In this document: positions 12,042 to 24,294 of the stretch, piece after piece
Layout: each line of letters begins with the position of its first letter
Position numbering within the stretch: position 1 is the stretch's first letter
Position numbers and translations under genes: made by a program
Source of the DNA: Candidatus Hartigia pinicola
GTDB taxonomy: Bacteria > Pseudomonadota > Gammaproteobacteria > Enterobacterales > Enterobacteriaceae
Assembly (NCBI GenBank): GCA_020541205.1
Contig: CP048208.1
Coordinates: forward strand, 620,001 to 684,000
DNA length: 64,000 bases
Direction: 5' to 3'
The notes under the pieces: generated by a model
Databases searched by the model: none
Seen by the model: only the letters and a program-made list of their open reading frames with translations
Told to the model about the DNA's origin: nothing

Positions 12042-12118
12042 GCGTCCTTAGCTTAGCTGGATAGAGCAACGGCCTTCTAAGCCGTAGGTCACAGGTTCAA
12101 ATCCTGTAGGGCGCGCCA
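12042..12118 (+). tRNA. argU: tRNA-Arg (anticodon TCT)
   Basis: A 77-nt gene that folds as a full cloverleaf. The acceptor GCGTCCT pairs with AGGGCGC, and the D-arm has AGCTGGATA. The anticodon stem ACGGC/GCCGT closes the loop CTTCTAA with anticodon TCT at 12076-12078. The T-arm is ACAGG-TTCAAAT-CCTGT, the discriminator is G and CCA is encoded. It reads AGA (and AGG) codons. Sequence and position beside folD match E. coli argU. Confidence 0.98.
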
Positions 12119-14282
12119 TTAAAATTAATAACTTATAATAAAATAAAAAACAAATTTTAACTAATAGGTTATATTATTAACAGTTATTTTCTTTTTTTTA
12201 TCTTAAAACTTGTAAACATTACTAGATGAAGCAAGAAAATATCTTACTTTTAATTTTATAGTATTGAAAAATGATAATATTTTATGTATATTTTGTACAG
12301 TGTTAATCAATTTTTTCATATTAATTAGGTGAGTCACTTTTTTATTTATCAATGTATTTTATAATCTATGCTTATTTTTTATGTTAATCATAGAAAATTT
12401 AATAGATAAACTTTAAAAGTTTAAAATCACCAGTTTTATTATCTATATTGCATCATTATAGCAAACATAAAAGCTAAATTTCATGAATTCATATTAATAA
12501 TCTAATGGCTCAATACAAATCATTATTATTTCATTGTATTACAAAATTTATTAAAATCTTTAAAAGAATACCAGATGATCGGTATATCTCGTATATTTTT
12601 TTATAAAAATCGTGATGTTTGTAACTACAGCGCTGTTAAATATTTTTATAATCATAGTTAATAGAGAATTCATCTTCAGATATAGTGTAGAGATTCTAAA
12701 TTGAAGAAATAATGATCGTGTATTTAACTGTATATATTGTAATATTAAAAATATTAAACTAGCAATGAACGATTGTAAGTATTGTGTTTTTATTTCATGT
12801 AGTGGAATTTTTCTCTTTTCGTGGTAATGTTTGAAACTGTTTAAAAATTTCTGAAAATTTCAAGATAAAAATTATAAAAATATTAAGTTTAATGATAATA
12901 GAATGTTAATTCTTAAAGAATAACTCTATAACGATAATAAGTTTTGTCGTAAGATAAAGCGAGTATTACATGCATCTAATTTAGTTTTGAAAAGATATTT
13001 CGTTCGGTAACGTGAATTGAATAAAACATTTTTCAATATGATTATTTTGATTTATTTAATCGTAATCATGTAATTTAATAGTATTGACATCAGTGAAGAG
13101 GGATTTTAATATATTAAATAATTATTACTCAGAAGCTAAAGTATACGCTGTGGAGAGTTGAAGTGCATGAAGTAGTTTTTAGACTATTATACATTCTTAA
13201 ATTGGTTTTTTAGTAAAATATACTTTGTAATTATTTTTCTAGAAATTAGTGTTTTGTATTACTATTGTAAATTTAAAAATAAAAATTATTAGAAAGAGCG
13301 CGATACTTTTTAGAGAAAATTTTAAAAATATTAGCGAGAGATGCATATTAAAAGAAGTCAGTATAATAATACTCGTTTTATTATCATAAATGCGAAAATA
13401 TTGATTCAGATAAATATACTTCCTACAAATATTATAATGAGAGCAAACAGTTTGCCGGTATGAAAATATATCGTGCGGTAGACATTCCAACATTCCATAT
13501 CTATGCTATAAAATCTAATATTAGATTCACAATATTATTGATAAATAATATGGCTGAATAATGGCTGATTTGTATAACATATAATTTATATCTCTGAAGA
13601 ATTTATTAGTAGATAGAGATTACATAACTTCCAAAAAATTTTGGATAGTATATACTGTATTCTAGGAATATTAATTAAGAGAGGGAAGATACATGCATGT
13701 TATATTTAAATATTATTTTAAATTATTAATTTTTGAATATAGAAAAACTAGAAAATTATTATAAGATTTTGAAAATCTGTCTAGAGATTTTTAATCTAAT
13801 ATATCTTATCTCGTTTTCTTATAGAAAACACTAAATAAGATTCAGTTGTTTGGCTAATATTCCTAGCAATTTAGTTATATTGATAGTACTTTAAATTATT
13901 ATGTTAAATTATTATCTTGAACTTACTCCGAAGCATAAATAGTTTGTCTAGTGTATGTCTACTAAAAGATTGTTAACGTGAACAAAACTTGGTAAATTAA
14001 GAATACTATCTATTATATTTTCTGCAATTAGTGAGTCACTTTGAGAATACATGATAATAGTGTTATTGCCACAGATTAACAAGATGTTTAGAGTGTTATG
14101 TATTATACTTTATCTCATTAATACAATATGACTATAAGATAGAAAAGATAAAAGATAAAAGATAAAAGATAAAAGACAACAGATCTTGAGATAATTATAA
14201 AATAAAGAACATAGAACATATTCAGCAGTTAATAAAATAGCAACGATAAAACCTTTAAGTTGACTGTTTGGACTTATGAAGG
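12119..14282. other. 2.2-kb gene-free stretch between tRNA-Arg and lpxH
   Basis: No recognisable gene. One minus-strand frame of 84 codons (13239-13493) has no resemblance I can name and lacks a ribosome site; I treat it as chance. Near the right end is a 7-mer tandem array, listed separately. Confidence 0.65.
14143..14176. repeat. AAAAGAT heptamer array
   Basis: Nearly five tandem copies of AAAAGAT over 34 nt, ending about 105 nt past the lpxH stop on its downstream side. Slippage during replication could change the copy number. Confidence 0.9.
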
Positions 14283-15005
14283 TTAGAAAGGGAAAAGAAT
14301 GAGCTGTATACCTTGTTCATTAATTATAAATGCAGAACCTTCACGATCCCATGCACCTAAAACACCGCGGTAATAACGTTGATTATCAATAATAATTTCA
14401 TGAATAGCATGGCAGTGGATATGTCCATGAATGATCCAATTAGCCTGATAATGAGATAAAGTCTTTATAACAGCCTGGTGGTTAACATCCATAATACATT
14501 TATTTTTCTTACCATTGGCATATTTACTATTTTGACGAATTTTTTTAGCAAAACGACGACGGATAAAAAGTGGTAGTGTTAAAAACAGACTCTGCACCCA
14601 CTGAGTATGAACTTTTTTACGATAGTTTTGGTACTCGCGATCGTCAGTGCAAAGAATATCACCATGTAAAAGCAAAATTCTTTGTCCGTATAGATCAAGT
14701 AACGTTTGTTGTGGAAGAATGTTCATGCTGCATTGTTGTGCGTAGCGCTTACCAATTAAAAAATCACGATTACCATGAATAAAGTAGCAAGAAATACCTT
14801 GCCTGGTCAGCATTCGTAATGCATCAATAACCTTTTGATGCAGTTCTGTTTTATCATCATCGCCAATCCAGTAATTAAAAAAATCACCAAGAATATAAAG
14901 ACTATCGGCATTAATAGCTTGTTGATAAATAAAATTTATAAACCCGGTAGTGGTTACCGGTTTATCTTCACTCAAATGTAAATCTGAAATAATATAGGTG
15001 GACAT
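14283..15005 (-). CDS. lpxH: UDP-2,3-diacylglucosamine pyrophosphohydrolase
   Basis: Fourth step of lipid A synthesis: hydrolyses UDP-2,3-diacylglucosamine to lipid X + UMP at the inner face of the cytoplasmic membrane. It has 240 residues, the same as E. coli. The calcineurin-type metal ligands are all present: Asp8 and His10 (SDLHLSED), Asp41 (LGDFFNYWIGDD), Asn79 and Arg80 (HGNRDFLIG), His114 (LLLHGD), and His195 and His197 (HGHIHCHA). Retention implies the cell still makes lipid A. The gene is divergent from cysS across a 0.7-kb gap, where E. coli has ppiB. No clear ribosome site precedes the ATG; the start is chosen because it matches the family N-terminus. Confidence 0.97.
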   Translation of the reverse strand: MSTYIISDLHLSEDKPVTTTGFINFIYQQAINADSLYILGDFFNYWIGDDDKTELHQKVIDALRMLTRQGISCYFIHGNRDFLIGKRYAQQCSMNILPQQTLLDLYGQRILLLHGDILCTDDREYQNYRKKVHTQWVQSLFLTLPLFIRRRFAKKIRQNSKYANGKKNKCIMDVNHQAVIKTLSHYQANWIIHGHIHCHAIHEIIIDNQRYYRGVLGAWDREGSAFIINEQGIQLILFPF

Positions 15006-15693
15006 GGTGTGTCAAATTATTCGCTACATCTCACTGTTTTTATCAAAACTTTTTTGAGTGATTAAATATTGATAACGATTATTATGACTAGTTAAGACAC
15101 TTTTAAATATGATTAACAACATCTTATACTCTGAATTGTTTTGAGAAACATAGAGTAATGAAAATACTTTCAGCACTCTAAGTGGAATTTTAGGAGATTG
15201 TTATGATTAATATTAATAAAATTATATCATTATTGAATGAAGATTATTGGTATAAAGCGTGCCAAGACTTCTAAATATATTCTCAATCTATTGTTGATGT
15301 CTTTGAACTATATTTTATGTTTTTTGTTGCGTATTAGATTTCAAACTACTACATTAACACATTAAATCTTTGATGGTATTATGAAAAAGAGTATTATAGT
15401 CATAAAATTTTATGATGGTAATTGAATAAATATTTAACAATCGGTGGATTATTGTCAGTATTTCATCTTTTGTAAATATATTACTGTTACATGCTTTATA
15501 TTATAAATTCAATTTAATTTGAAGTCATAGTAAAATTGCGAAATTCCAAATAGTATGACTAAGAATTCTGTGATAAAAATAGTGTAAACGGTCTTTTCTT
15601 ATTTTTACCAGATTTGAATATAACAAAATGTCCATACAACGTCAGCATAAACAAGGATTAGGATCACTGATAGTGATAAACGGAATAATATAG
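15006..15693. other. Gap between lpxH and cysS (site of lost ppiB)
   Basis: In E. coli the peptidyl-prolyl isomerase gene ppiB sits here on the lpxH strand. I cannot recognise PpiB in any frame with confidence. The stretch holds a 23-codon ORF with a good ribosome site at 15203 (see findings) and a small inverted repeat ATCACT-GAT-AGTGAT at 15663-15677, just before cysS. Confidence 0.55.
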
Positions 15694-17082
15694 ATGTTAA
15701 AGATTTTTAATACTTTGAGTCGAAAAAAAGAAGAATTTAAACCAATTTGCCCAGGAAAAGTAGGAATGTATGTATGTGGTATTACTATCTATGATTTATG
15801 TCATATTGGTCATGGACGTACTTTTGTGGTATTTGATGCAATTAGCCGATATTTACGTTATTTAGGTTACAACTTGCATTATGTTCGTAACGTGACCGAC
15901 ATTGATGATAAAATTATTAAACGTGCTGCAGAACATAATCAATCTGTAGATGTTTTAACGAATTTTATGCTAACTGAAATGCATAAAGATTGTCATGCTT
16001 TAAATATTTTGCCTCCAGACAGTGAACCACGTGCTACGTTTCATATTAAAGAGATTATTGAAATTATAGAGATACTTATTAAACGTGGTCATGCATACCT
16101 TGCTCATAATGGAGATGTTATGTTTGAAGTAAAAACCGATGAAGATTATGGTAAATTGTCAGGTCAAAATTTAGAAAAATTACAAGCTGGCGCTCGTGTT
16201 AAAATTGCAGATATTAAACGTAACCCCATGGACTTTGTTCTTTGGAAAATGTCTAAAATAAGTGAGCCAAGCTGGAAATCCCCTTGGGGATTAGGTCGTC
16301 CAGGATGGCATATTGAATGTTCGGCAATGAATATTCAAGCACTCGGTAGACATTTTGATATTCATGGTGGGGGTGCGGATTTAATTTTTCCACATCATGA
16401 CAATGAAATTGCTCAATCATCTTGTGCTTATGATGATTACTTCGTTAACTATTGGATGCATGCTGGCATGGTGATGATTAATCATGAAAAAATGTCTAAA
16501 TCACTGTATAATGTTTGCACTATTCGTGACCTTCTTGAAGTCTATGATCCTGAAACGGTTCGTTATTTTTTCTTATCTTCTCATTATCGTAGTCAATTAA
16601 AATACACAGAAACAAATTTAAAACAAGCACATACTGCCTTGGAACGGATCTATACAGCATTACGTGGTACAGATAAAAATGTTTTTCCAGCAGGAGGAGA
16701 AATTTTTACATCTCGTTTTGAAGATATGATGAATGATGATTTTAATATTCCCAAAGCTTACTCAGTACTTTTTGATATGGTTCGACAAATTAATTGCTTA
16801 AAATTAAAGAATATGGTTGCAGCTAGTCAGTTGGCTGCAGAGTTACGTAAGTTGGGTGGTATACTTGGTTTACTTGAGCGAGAGCCTGAAACTTTTTTAC
16901 AAAGTTGTCTTCACAGTGAAAGTGATAAAGAAATCGCTAAAATTGAAGTGCTGATTAAACAGCGTAATGATGCACGGAAAACTAAACAGTGGATACTTGC
17001 TGATAAATCTCGCAATGAATTGACGACTATGGGTATTGTTCTTGAAGATAGTTTACAAGGTACAACGTGGCGCCGTAAATAA
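15694..17082 (+). CDS. cysS: Cysteinyl-tRNA synthetase
   Basis: Class I aminoacyl-tRNA synthetase charging tRNA-Cys with cysteine. It has 462 residues (E. coli 461). The ATP-binding HIGH motif is at 37-40 and KMSKS at 266-270. The four zinc ligands that select cysteine are in place: Cys28 (MYVCGIT), Cys209 (WHIECSAMN), His234 and Glu238 (FPHHDNE). The C-terminal anticodon-recognition region is complete and ends TTWRRK. The ribosome site before the ATG is weak (GGAATAA about 10 nt upstream). It stands alone, with 5.5 kb of empty DNA downstream. Confidence 0.98.
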   Translation: MLKIFNTLSRKKEEFKPICPGKVGMYVCGITIYDLCHIGHGRTFVVFDAISRYLRYLGYNLHYVRNVTDIDDKIIKRAAEHNQSVDVLTNFMLTEMHKDCHALNILPPDSEPRATFHIKEIIEIIEILIKRGHAYLAHNGDVMFEVKTDEDYGKLSGQNLEKLQAGARVKIADIKRNPMDFVLWKMSKISEPSWKSPWGLGRPGWHIECSAMNIQALGRHFDIHGGGADLIFPHHDNEIAQSSCAYDDYFVNYWMHAGMVMINHEKMSKSLYNVCTIRDLLEVYDPETVRYFFLSSHYRSQLKYTETNLKQAHTALERIYTALRGTDKNVFPAGGEIFTSRFEDMMNDDFNIPKAYSVLFDMVRQINCLKLKNMVAASQLAAELRKLGGILGLLEREPETFLQSCLHSESDKEIAKIEVLIKQRNDARKTKQWILADKSRNELTTMGIVLEDSLQGTTWRRK

Positions 17083-20000
17083 ATATTCACCTAGTATTTT
17101 CATTCATTAAAATATTAATACTTCTTTATGTTGAGCATGCTTGAATAAATTTTGTACTTTTATTTTATAACATGATTTTGATTTAAATTTTCAAGAAATT
17201 ATATTTTTATTTAAAATAAGTAAATTAAAATAGTAAAAATTAGGTGTGAATATTAAAATTTTTAAAAAACTCTACAATATTTTATGTGTGTTATTAACTA
17301 ATTTTACTGATTTGAGTAATATTATTGAAAATACTTTTATTATTAAGTCATATTGTAATAAACATTTTTATATGTAATATATCGTAAAATCTATGTAATA
17401 TTCATGATATAAATATCTATGTAATTAGCCCATTACATCATCTGTCACTTTTAAAAAAATACAACTAAATTCTTAACAATGAAGTTGATTCTTGTAATAT
17501 AAGATTCAAATATTAATACAATTTAAATTAACGATAAGTGTAATACATTAAAATATACATAGCATGTAATGTAAAGTTATATTTTAAACTTAACTAAATA
17601 AAAAAAATTTATAAAAAATTATTTTGCAAAAATTAATCGATAATATTTTCATGTATTTATATTTAACATTATTTTAAATTCTTGATAAGTTTAATATGTA
17701 GTTGAGTTTTTCATATGATTTGTATTTGTATTCTGACTTGTAAATCATCTTTTAGAATAAAAGAATAGCAATTACACTGTAATTGAAACATTTATAAAAT
17801 GTGTAAGACATGTAAAGTAGAACTAGATTGATTTACTATATTTTACTTATGGTTTTCATGGTTTTGATTTTGATTTTTATTTTTCTTCAGACTAATAATT
17901 GTAATTTCTGATGCTGTTATATATGGTTATTGCTAATTAGTTATAGAGTTATTATTTTATAGCTATACCATGATATTGTAATGTATATATTTTATAATGA
18001 AATATAGTATATCTAATATACGTTTAAATATATGACTGTTGATGATCTTCAATTTATTAATTCACAGTGTTCTTTATCTTTTTCATTGTTTTATCGTAAA
18101 TGATGAAGTAATTATTTTTGTTATCATGTTATGTTGTTCATAGTATTTCTTGTACTCGGAAGAAGCAGAATATCAAATAAAATATACATATTTAGCACAT
18201 GCTTTTGATCAATATGAATACATTGAGTTATAATTGCAACTACTTTACGTTTACAATAATATCCTGATTATCAGTTTTATTATTTCATCAATAATAGTGC
18301 AATATAAATATTCAGTCATTTCATAAATTATTATTGATTAATTCTCAGAGTAGAAGAACATTTAGATGAAGTAAGTTTCTAAATGTATAAAATAAGTAAT
18401 ATTATGAGTAAATAAAATTCGCATGATAAATTATTATGAAACTATAATATTGTAATAAAGTGAAGTGCGTTATATTGGTATATTAGAAAATATCTCTTAT
18501 TAGTATTGTTATTAGTATTCAGCTAATTATTGTTGATATAAATTATTTATTTCAGCTATTAATTAGTGACGTATTTAATAGATTGATATATAATTTTTTC
18601 TGATAATATTAACAATTCAGTTGTGAATAGTCATAGATCGAGTATATTCAGTCTTGGCGTAATTTTGATTTTATAAGTGTGATCAATTTTTTGCATTTAA
18701 ATTCTAGTGTTGAGTTTAGTAGTATGATAATATTTTAATATTACTCAAGTGTATTTTCATGAGTTTTCTTTTTTTAGGTGTAGTTTGTTAAGTTTAAATA
18801 CATTTCTAATATATTTGTACATAGTATATTTTTTTCATGATCAAACTTCAGGCTTGAATAACCCTTATACCTATAAGTACATGATGACTATAATAATCAC
18901 ATTAAAAATTAATACATATAAAAATTTACATTATTTAGTTGATGATTACAAGTTTTTAATAAAATAAAATTGCATCTCTCAATATGATTGACCTATGTAT
19001 AAAATTTAATTTTACTGTTTTATCTATTTTGTTTAATATTATGTACTATAAATTGATACGTGCACATAAAATATTTTATTAGTTAAGAGTGTTTGATTGT
19101 TTCAGAATAATACAATTTTATTACCTTAGTTGTATCCATTAGTAATAACATCAACTTCAGTGAGGTTGAATATCACAATATTTTATCATATTGACGTAGT
19201 TAAAGACTGCCAATGTATTCATATGCTTTATAATAAAAAATCTTAAGATTTCTGGACGCTATTAATTCAACTCTATGCTTAGAGAAGGTGTCTAAAATAA
19301 GTATTGTTTTATAAGTTTTATTTTCTTAGAGTTATAATAAATGTATTTAGTATTTTTATAATAATATTGCGTTATTTTTATAATTTTAAATCTTTTTAGA
19401 GTGTTACGCTACATTGAGATATTATATTACCTAAGCAATCAGAATGACGTAAATTTAATTTGTATGTTTGAATTTTAGATGAAATAGCGTTAAGGAAGTT
19501 TTTAGCTTTTTGTTTCTTTGAACAAAGGATTTAAATAAATTATTTTGTTTTTGATTTTTCAATATACCGTTCATATTTTCTATTGTGCATGAAATTTTTA
19601 GATTGATTAAGATTAAGATACAATAATATTATTTTGTAATTTAATATTATTACGATTACTCTATTATAAATATGTTTTTCTGATAAACATGATATAGATA
19701 GTTTGAGCAGATTAATATTAACGCTCATACTTTTAGTCTTACAAGTCTTTGTGAATTTTATCTTTCTAAATGTTAAGTTTTAATTATAGATAATATAGTT
19801 ACAATTTAGTTATATGAGTAAAGTGATGTTTAATAAATTTATATTATTTAACTGTTTTTATTAATTTTAAGAGAGTAATACTAAAACCTATCAATCTTTT
19901 AAAAGAGAGTTATTATTTTATCGAATAGTTAATTATTATATAAGATAATGCATATTTAATTGAAGTGCATATATTTTATAATATTTGATAAAATTGAATA

Positions 20001-22594
20001 AAAGCTAGTAATAAATGTGTGCATATTAATAGCAATAAAATAAAAAACACTCAATAGATAAAGATTAAAATAAGATTTCTTAGAAAAGGTTTGCATAATG
20101 TGAGTAAAAAAGTTTTAGGCAACTATCTAAATTTTCTACAGTATCAGTTAAATGAAAACTTACTTTTGTAAAAGATCATTAATTATGTTAGAATACTGGC
20201 GTCCAAGTTCTTTGGATTTATTTAACATCATTGAGATTTTAAAATATACGCTAAACATTCATTTTTATTAGATATTTTAATAATAACTTTTAGTAAAAAG
20301 TTCTAAATCTAATAGAGTTTTATGACTAAGTGGTTAATTAAGAATTTACTTTGAGACTAAATCGTATTTTTGACTTTACTACATCTATAATATTAATGTA
20401 AAGGACAAAGCATGATAAGAAAAAAATATTTCTAACGATTTTCAATAACTAATAGTAATATTATTTTAGATTCATAAACGTACTTTCTTAAAGTAGACTT
20501 TTAAGATAAAATGAAATAATTTTACTAAAAATTAATATCAATTTTAAATTCAGCCATTATGTTTTAAACATCTAAAATATATTTAGTTTTTTTGTGCAAT
20601 AAATAAGTGTGCATATTAAATGCATTAATTAAAGATGAATATTGAAATACTTTTTACTATGTTTTAGATGTCTCTGTATTTTTTAATCATGAGAAGTAAT
20701 TTAATAACCTGATATTAAATGATAATGTTAAAAAATAGAGTGTATTTTATTGTCTCTTAATGCTGAGATTAATATATAATACATATAATCTAAATAATTT
20801 TATTCAAATACTTTAATATTCGCTAGAAAAGTTCTCATATATATGAGTTATGTGTCTATAGCCTAAAATTTATTTAGGTACATTATTTTTACACGAATAT
20901 TTAGTCAAGATGATATTTATCAGGTCAGTTTAAATGTTTAATAGGGATTTTAATCATATGTTAAAATTTTTTATTTAAATTATGATTTTTAGTATTTATC
21001 GTATTAATAATAACGAAAATAGCGTTTTAAATACTCTATCGATTCTTGATGTGGATGTTTAACTATTTTTAACAACATTTCTAAAGAACTTCGCTTTATT
21101 TTGCGTAATTTTTTTAGAATGTACGACAAAATACAGGAAACTCTTTCTTGTAAAATCATTAATGAGTATATTTCTGTCAGAAATTATATTTTAGGTATAT
21201 ATAGAGTACACATATTTTATGTATATTAAAATATCTAGGTGCATTCGTGTTTTCTGTCTGAGTAAGATAGGGTGAATTGATTGAAATATTTTGTCGATTA
21301 ATATAACTAGTGTGGATTTTAAAAATCTGTATCATTTATCAAATAATTATGTTTCAAAATATTCTTGATACTTTCTAAATATTTTCCAATGAAAAATTAA
21401 ATAGTCTTTCAAAAAGACCTGTAATGAGGCTCAATAATACAATCGTAGCCTAATATTTTAATTTCGCATAAAATAAAAAGTTTTATGTCCTTTTCTAAAT
21501 GTAACGTCTAAACGTGTACTCTAAATATACCTTCCAATGACTATTTTAATCATAAAACTACATTAATATGACGTGGTCAGGTCTCGAAAAACTAAAAAAT
21601 ATTTCTTAAAATTAATAGATACGTTATTAGCGAATAAAATTATGTTAATCGTGATTATCGTTGTGAGACTTCAGATCGATTATTGCAAATGATTATGAAA
21701 TCTATTTTGTACAAAATAATACATGAAAGGTTGAATCGTTTAAAAACCTTTATTTCTCTAATTATTATAAAATGTGTGCATACATTTTAACTTTATCATC
21801 GAAAGAATATATAGAAAAGTGTGATGATATTAAACTAAATATCAGTATATTAGTTCATTTTTGTTTACAATTTGAAAATAAAACAGAGATTATCGTAGAG
21901 TGAAAATTTTAATTTTAATTTTTTATTAATTAAGTAAATAATATTAATAAGAATATTTTACATATGTGTGTCTTTTAGTAATCAAGTGAATATTTATTCG
22001 CTTGTCATTTAAGCTTATTCAATAAAACTAAGTAATTGTCTTTTTATAATTATTAGATAATTATCACGGTTTTTAATTTAGCAATAGATGCATAAGTTAG
22101 AATATTTTAATATTACTTATGTAAATAGGATAATCATCTTATGTGAATTAGAACTTTTGTAACTCTTAAATGCATGATTGATAAAAAAAGTAACGTTGCA
22201 GAATAATTTTAAATTATATCAAGATTCTGCATGGTATTTAAAAAATAATCTAGAACCTAATGTTATATCATTAATAGTTATTTGAAACCGAGTGAGTAGT
22301 GTTAGTGGGTATGTTAGGCAAAGCAGTTCACTATTTTTAACTAACATTAACATTAAGAATTATTTTACTGATCGTTATTTTTATAACGGTATTATTAAAT
22401 ACTATATTAGTATTTTATGTAGGCACAATAATGAATATTTTTATTTGTAAGGTAATTCTTATAAGTACTTATTTTCTTCTATTTTAGAAGACACGTAAAA
22501 TATTATCAAAATAATTTTTAATTTAACTCTCTTATTATTAATAACGGTAAGTTTTTAAAAATAAAAGTAAGTATAAATAGTATATTAATTATTA
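17083..22594. other. 5.5-kb gene-free stretch between cysS and fruA
   Basis: No protein-like frame, RNA gene, insertion sequence or CRISPR. A 72-codon plus-strand frame at 18749-18967 and a 62-codon minus-strand frame at 19540-19728 are low-complexity hydrophobic translations of A/T-rich DNA and I do not call them. A small stem TCAACTTC-AGT-GAGGTTGA (19151-19169) is visible. The sequence looks fully randomised, so any former genes are no longer readable by eye. Confidence 0.7.
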
Positions 22595-24283
22595 TTATGA
22601 AGTAAGATTAATTATTTTTTCTTTTTCTACGCACTTATTTTTTAAAATAGCATACAAGACACCTGAAATTATTGTACCTGTTACGATTGCTAGCAAATAC
22701 ATTAAGATATGATTGATAGCACCAGGAATAAACAAGACAAATAGTCCACCATGTGGGGCTGTAAGTTGCGCATTAAAATACATTGATAATGCTCCCGTGA
22801 TTGATCCACCAATAATACAGACAGGTAATACGCGAATTGGATCTTTAGCTGCAAATGGAATAGCACCTTCAGAAATAAAACATAATCCAAGAAGCAAAGA
22901 AGTTTTACCTGCTTCATGTTCCTCTGGCATAAATTTATATCTTGCTAAGATAGTGGAAATTCCCATTGCTAGTGGTGGCACCATACCAGCGCCCATGATT
23001 GCTGCTATAGGCATATAGTTTTTTGTACTTAATAAACCGACACCAAAAGCATAAGCAGCTTTATTGACTGGACCTCCAATATCTGTGCACATCATTGCAC
23101 CTAAAAGTGCACCAAGAATAATAGAATTAGTTTCGCCTATAATATTAAGCCAGTCTGTTAACCATTGCATGAGCCATGATGCAGGATTACCAATCAGATA
23201 GATCATCATCAAGCCAGTAAATAGTGTTGACATTAACGGAATAATCAAAATTGGTTTAAGAGCTGAGATTATTTTAGGTAGTTGAATTTGAGTATTGATA
23301 AAATGAGCACTGTAACCCGCAATGAAACCAGAAGCAATGCCACCTATAAAACCAGATCCCAGTGTTGTTGCAAGTACACCACCTACTAAACCAGGTGTCA
23401 GACCCATTCTATCAGAGATAGAGTAAGCGATATAGCTAGATAACACTGGTACTATTAAAAAAAGTGCTGTACTATTACCGATTAAATTTAATGCCAAAGA
23501 TAATGAATATTCTATTTTAGAAGCATGTATGTTAAATGCGTAAGAGAGTGTTGTACATAAGCCTCCAGCAATTACCATGGGAAGCATATAAGAGACGCCT
23601 GTTAATAAATGACGATAAATACTGTGTGTTTCATTTTTAGTTTCTTCATAACTGAATTGATTATTTTTTAGGATAAAAGTACTAGCTTCTTTTTGTGCTT
23701 TATCCATCTCTTGTACGGTTTTTTTAAGAGCTAAGCTAGTTGAAGTGCGATACATTTGCTTTCCAGAGAATTTGTCAATATTAACTTTAATATCTGCAGC
23801 GATAATAACTAAGTCAGCCTTAATGATTTCATCGGCGGTAATTTCATTTTTGATACCAACTGAGCCATGAGTTTCAACTTTAATATGCCAGCCACGTTTT
23901 TTACCTTCTGTTTCTAGTGCTTCGGCCGCCATATAAGTATGTGCAATTCCAGTAGGACAAGCTGTTACGGCTAAAACTGATAAGGGTGGTGAAGTTTTGA
24001 TTAACTGTACCTTGGGTGTATAAATTGTAGCTTGAGCTTGAGCTTGATTAAGATATTGTATAGGGTTTTGAATTGCATGCTCTATATCGCTAAAATAGAC
24101 TTTTTTACCAATTAATGCATTATCAGTATAAGTATCTTTTCCTGCAATAATAACAAGATCTGCATCTGAAAGAATATTAGTAATAGTAAAATTATGAGTC
24201 AAAGCCGTATTTTTTAATGCATCTAAAGCAAGCCATGCTGCAGCTAAGCCTTTTTTTTCATGTGTGATAATAAAAATTTTCAT
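22595..24283 (-). CDS. fruA: Fructose-specific PTS enzyme IIBC
   Basis: Inner-membrane fructose permease of the phosphotransferase system, importing fructose as fructose 1-phosphate. It has 562 residues (E. coli about 563). A degenerate B' domain comes first (about 1-90). Next is the IIB domain with the phosphorylated Cys109 in TACPTGIAHTYMAAEAL. From about residue 225 runs the multi-helix IIC channel, with GVSYMLPMVIAGGL, GPVNKAAYAFGVGLL and the C-terminal SEGAIPFAAKDP. The start lies 11 nt after the fruK stop, so it is the last gene of fruBKA. The ribosome site is poor, consistent with translation coupled to fruK. Membrane segments and catalytic Cys are intact, so it should be functional. 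Confidence 0.98.
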   Translation of the reverse strand: MKIFIITHEKKGLAAAWLALDALKNTALTHNFTITNILSDADLVIIAGKDTYTDNALIGKKVYFSDIEHAIQNPIQYLNQAQAQATIYTPKVQLIKTSPPLSVLAVTACPTGIAHTYMAAEALETEGKKRGWHIKVETHGSVGIKNEITADEIIKADLVIIAADIKVNIDKFSGKQMYRTSTSLALKKTVQEMDKAQKEASTFILKNNQFSYEETKNETHSIYRHLLTGVSYMLPMVIAGGLCTTLSYAFNIHASKIEYSLSLALNLIGNSTALFLIVPVLSSYIAYSISDRMGLTPGLVGGVLATTLGSGFIGGIASGFIAGYSAHFINTQIQLPKIISALKPILIIPLMSTLFTGLMMIYLIGNPASWLMQWLTDWLNIIGETNSIILGALLGAMMCTDIGGPVNKAAYAFGVGLLSTKNYMPIAAIMGAGMVPPLAMGISTILARYKFMPEEHEAGKTSLLLGLCFISEGAIPFAAKDPIRVLPVCIIGGSITGALSMYFNAQLTAPHGGLFVLFIPGAINHILMYLLAIVTGTIISGVLYAILKNKCVEKEKIINLTS

Positions 24284-24294
24284 AATGTTTTACT

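Noticed and set aside
13239-13493. 84-codon minus-strand open frame
   Set aside because: No ribosome site, biased I/F/L/K/N composition expected of A/T-rich DNA, no resemblance to any neighbour expected by synteny.
15020-15600. Possible ppiB remnant on the minus strand
   Set aside because: A fragment reading YFYHRIL recalls the PpiB TIFHRVI motif, but flanking residues do not align, so I cannot support a pseudogene call.
18749-18967. 72-codon plus-strand open frame
   Set aside because: Low-complexity hydrophobic translation in gene-free DNA, no ribosome site and no recognisable motif.
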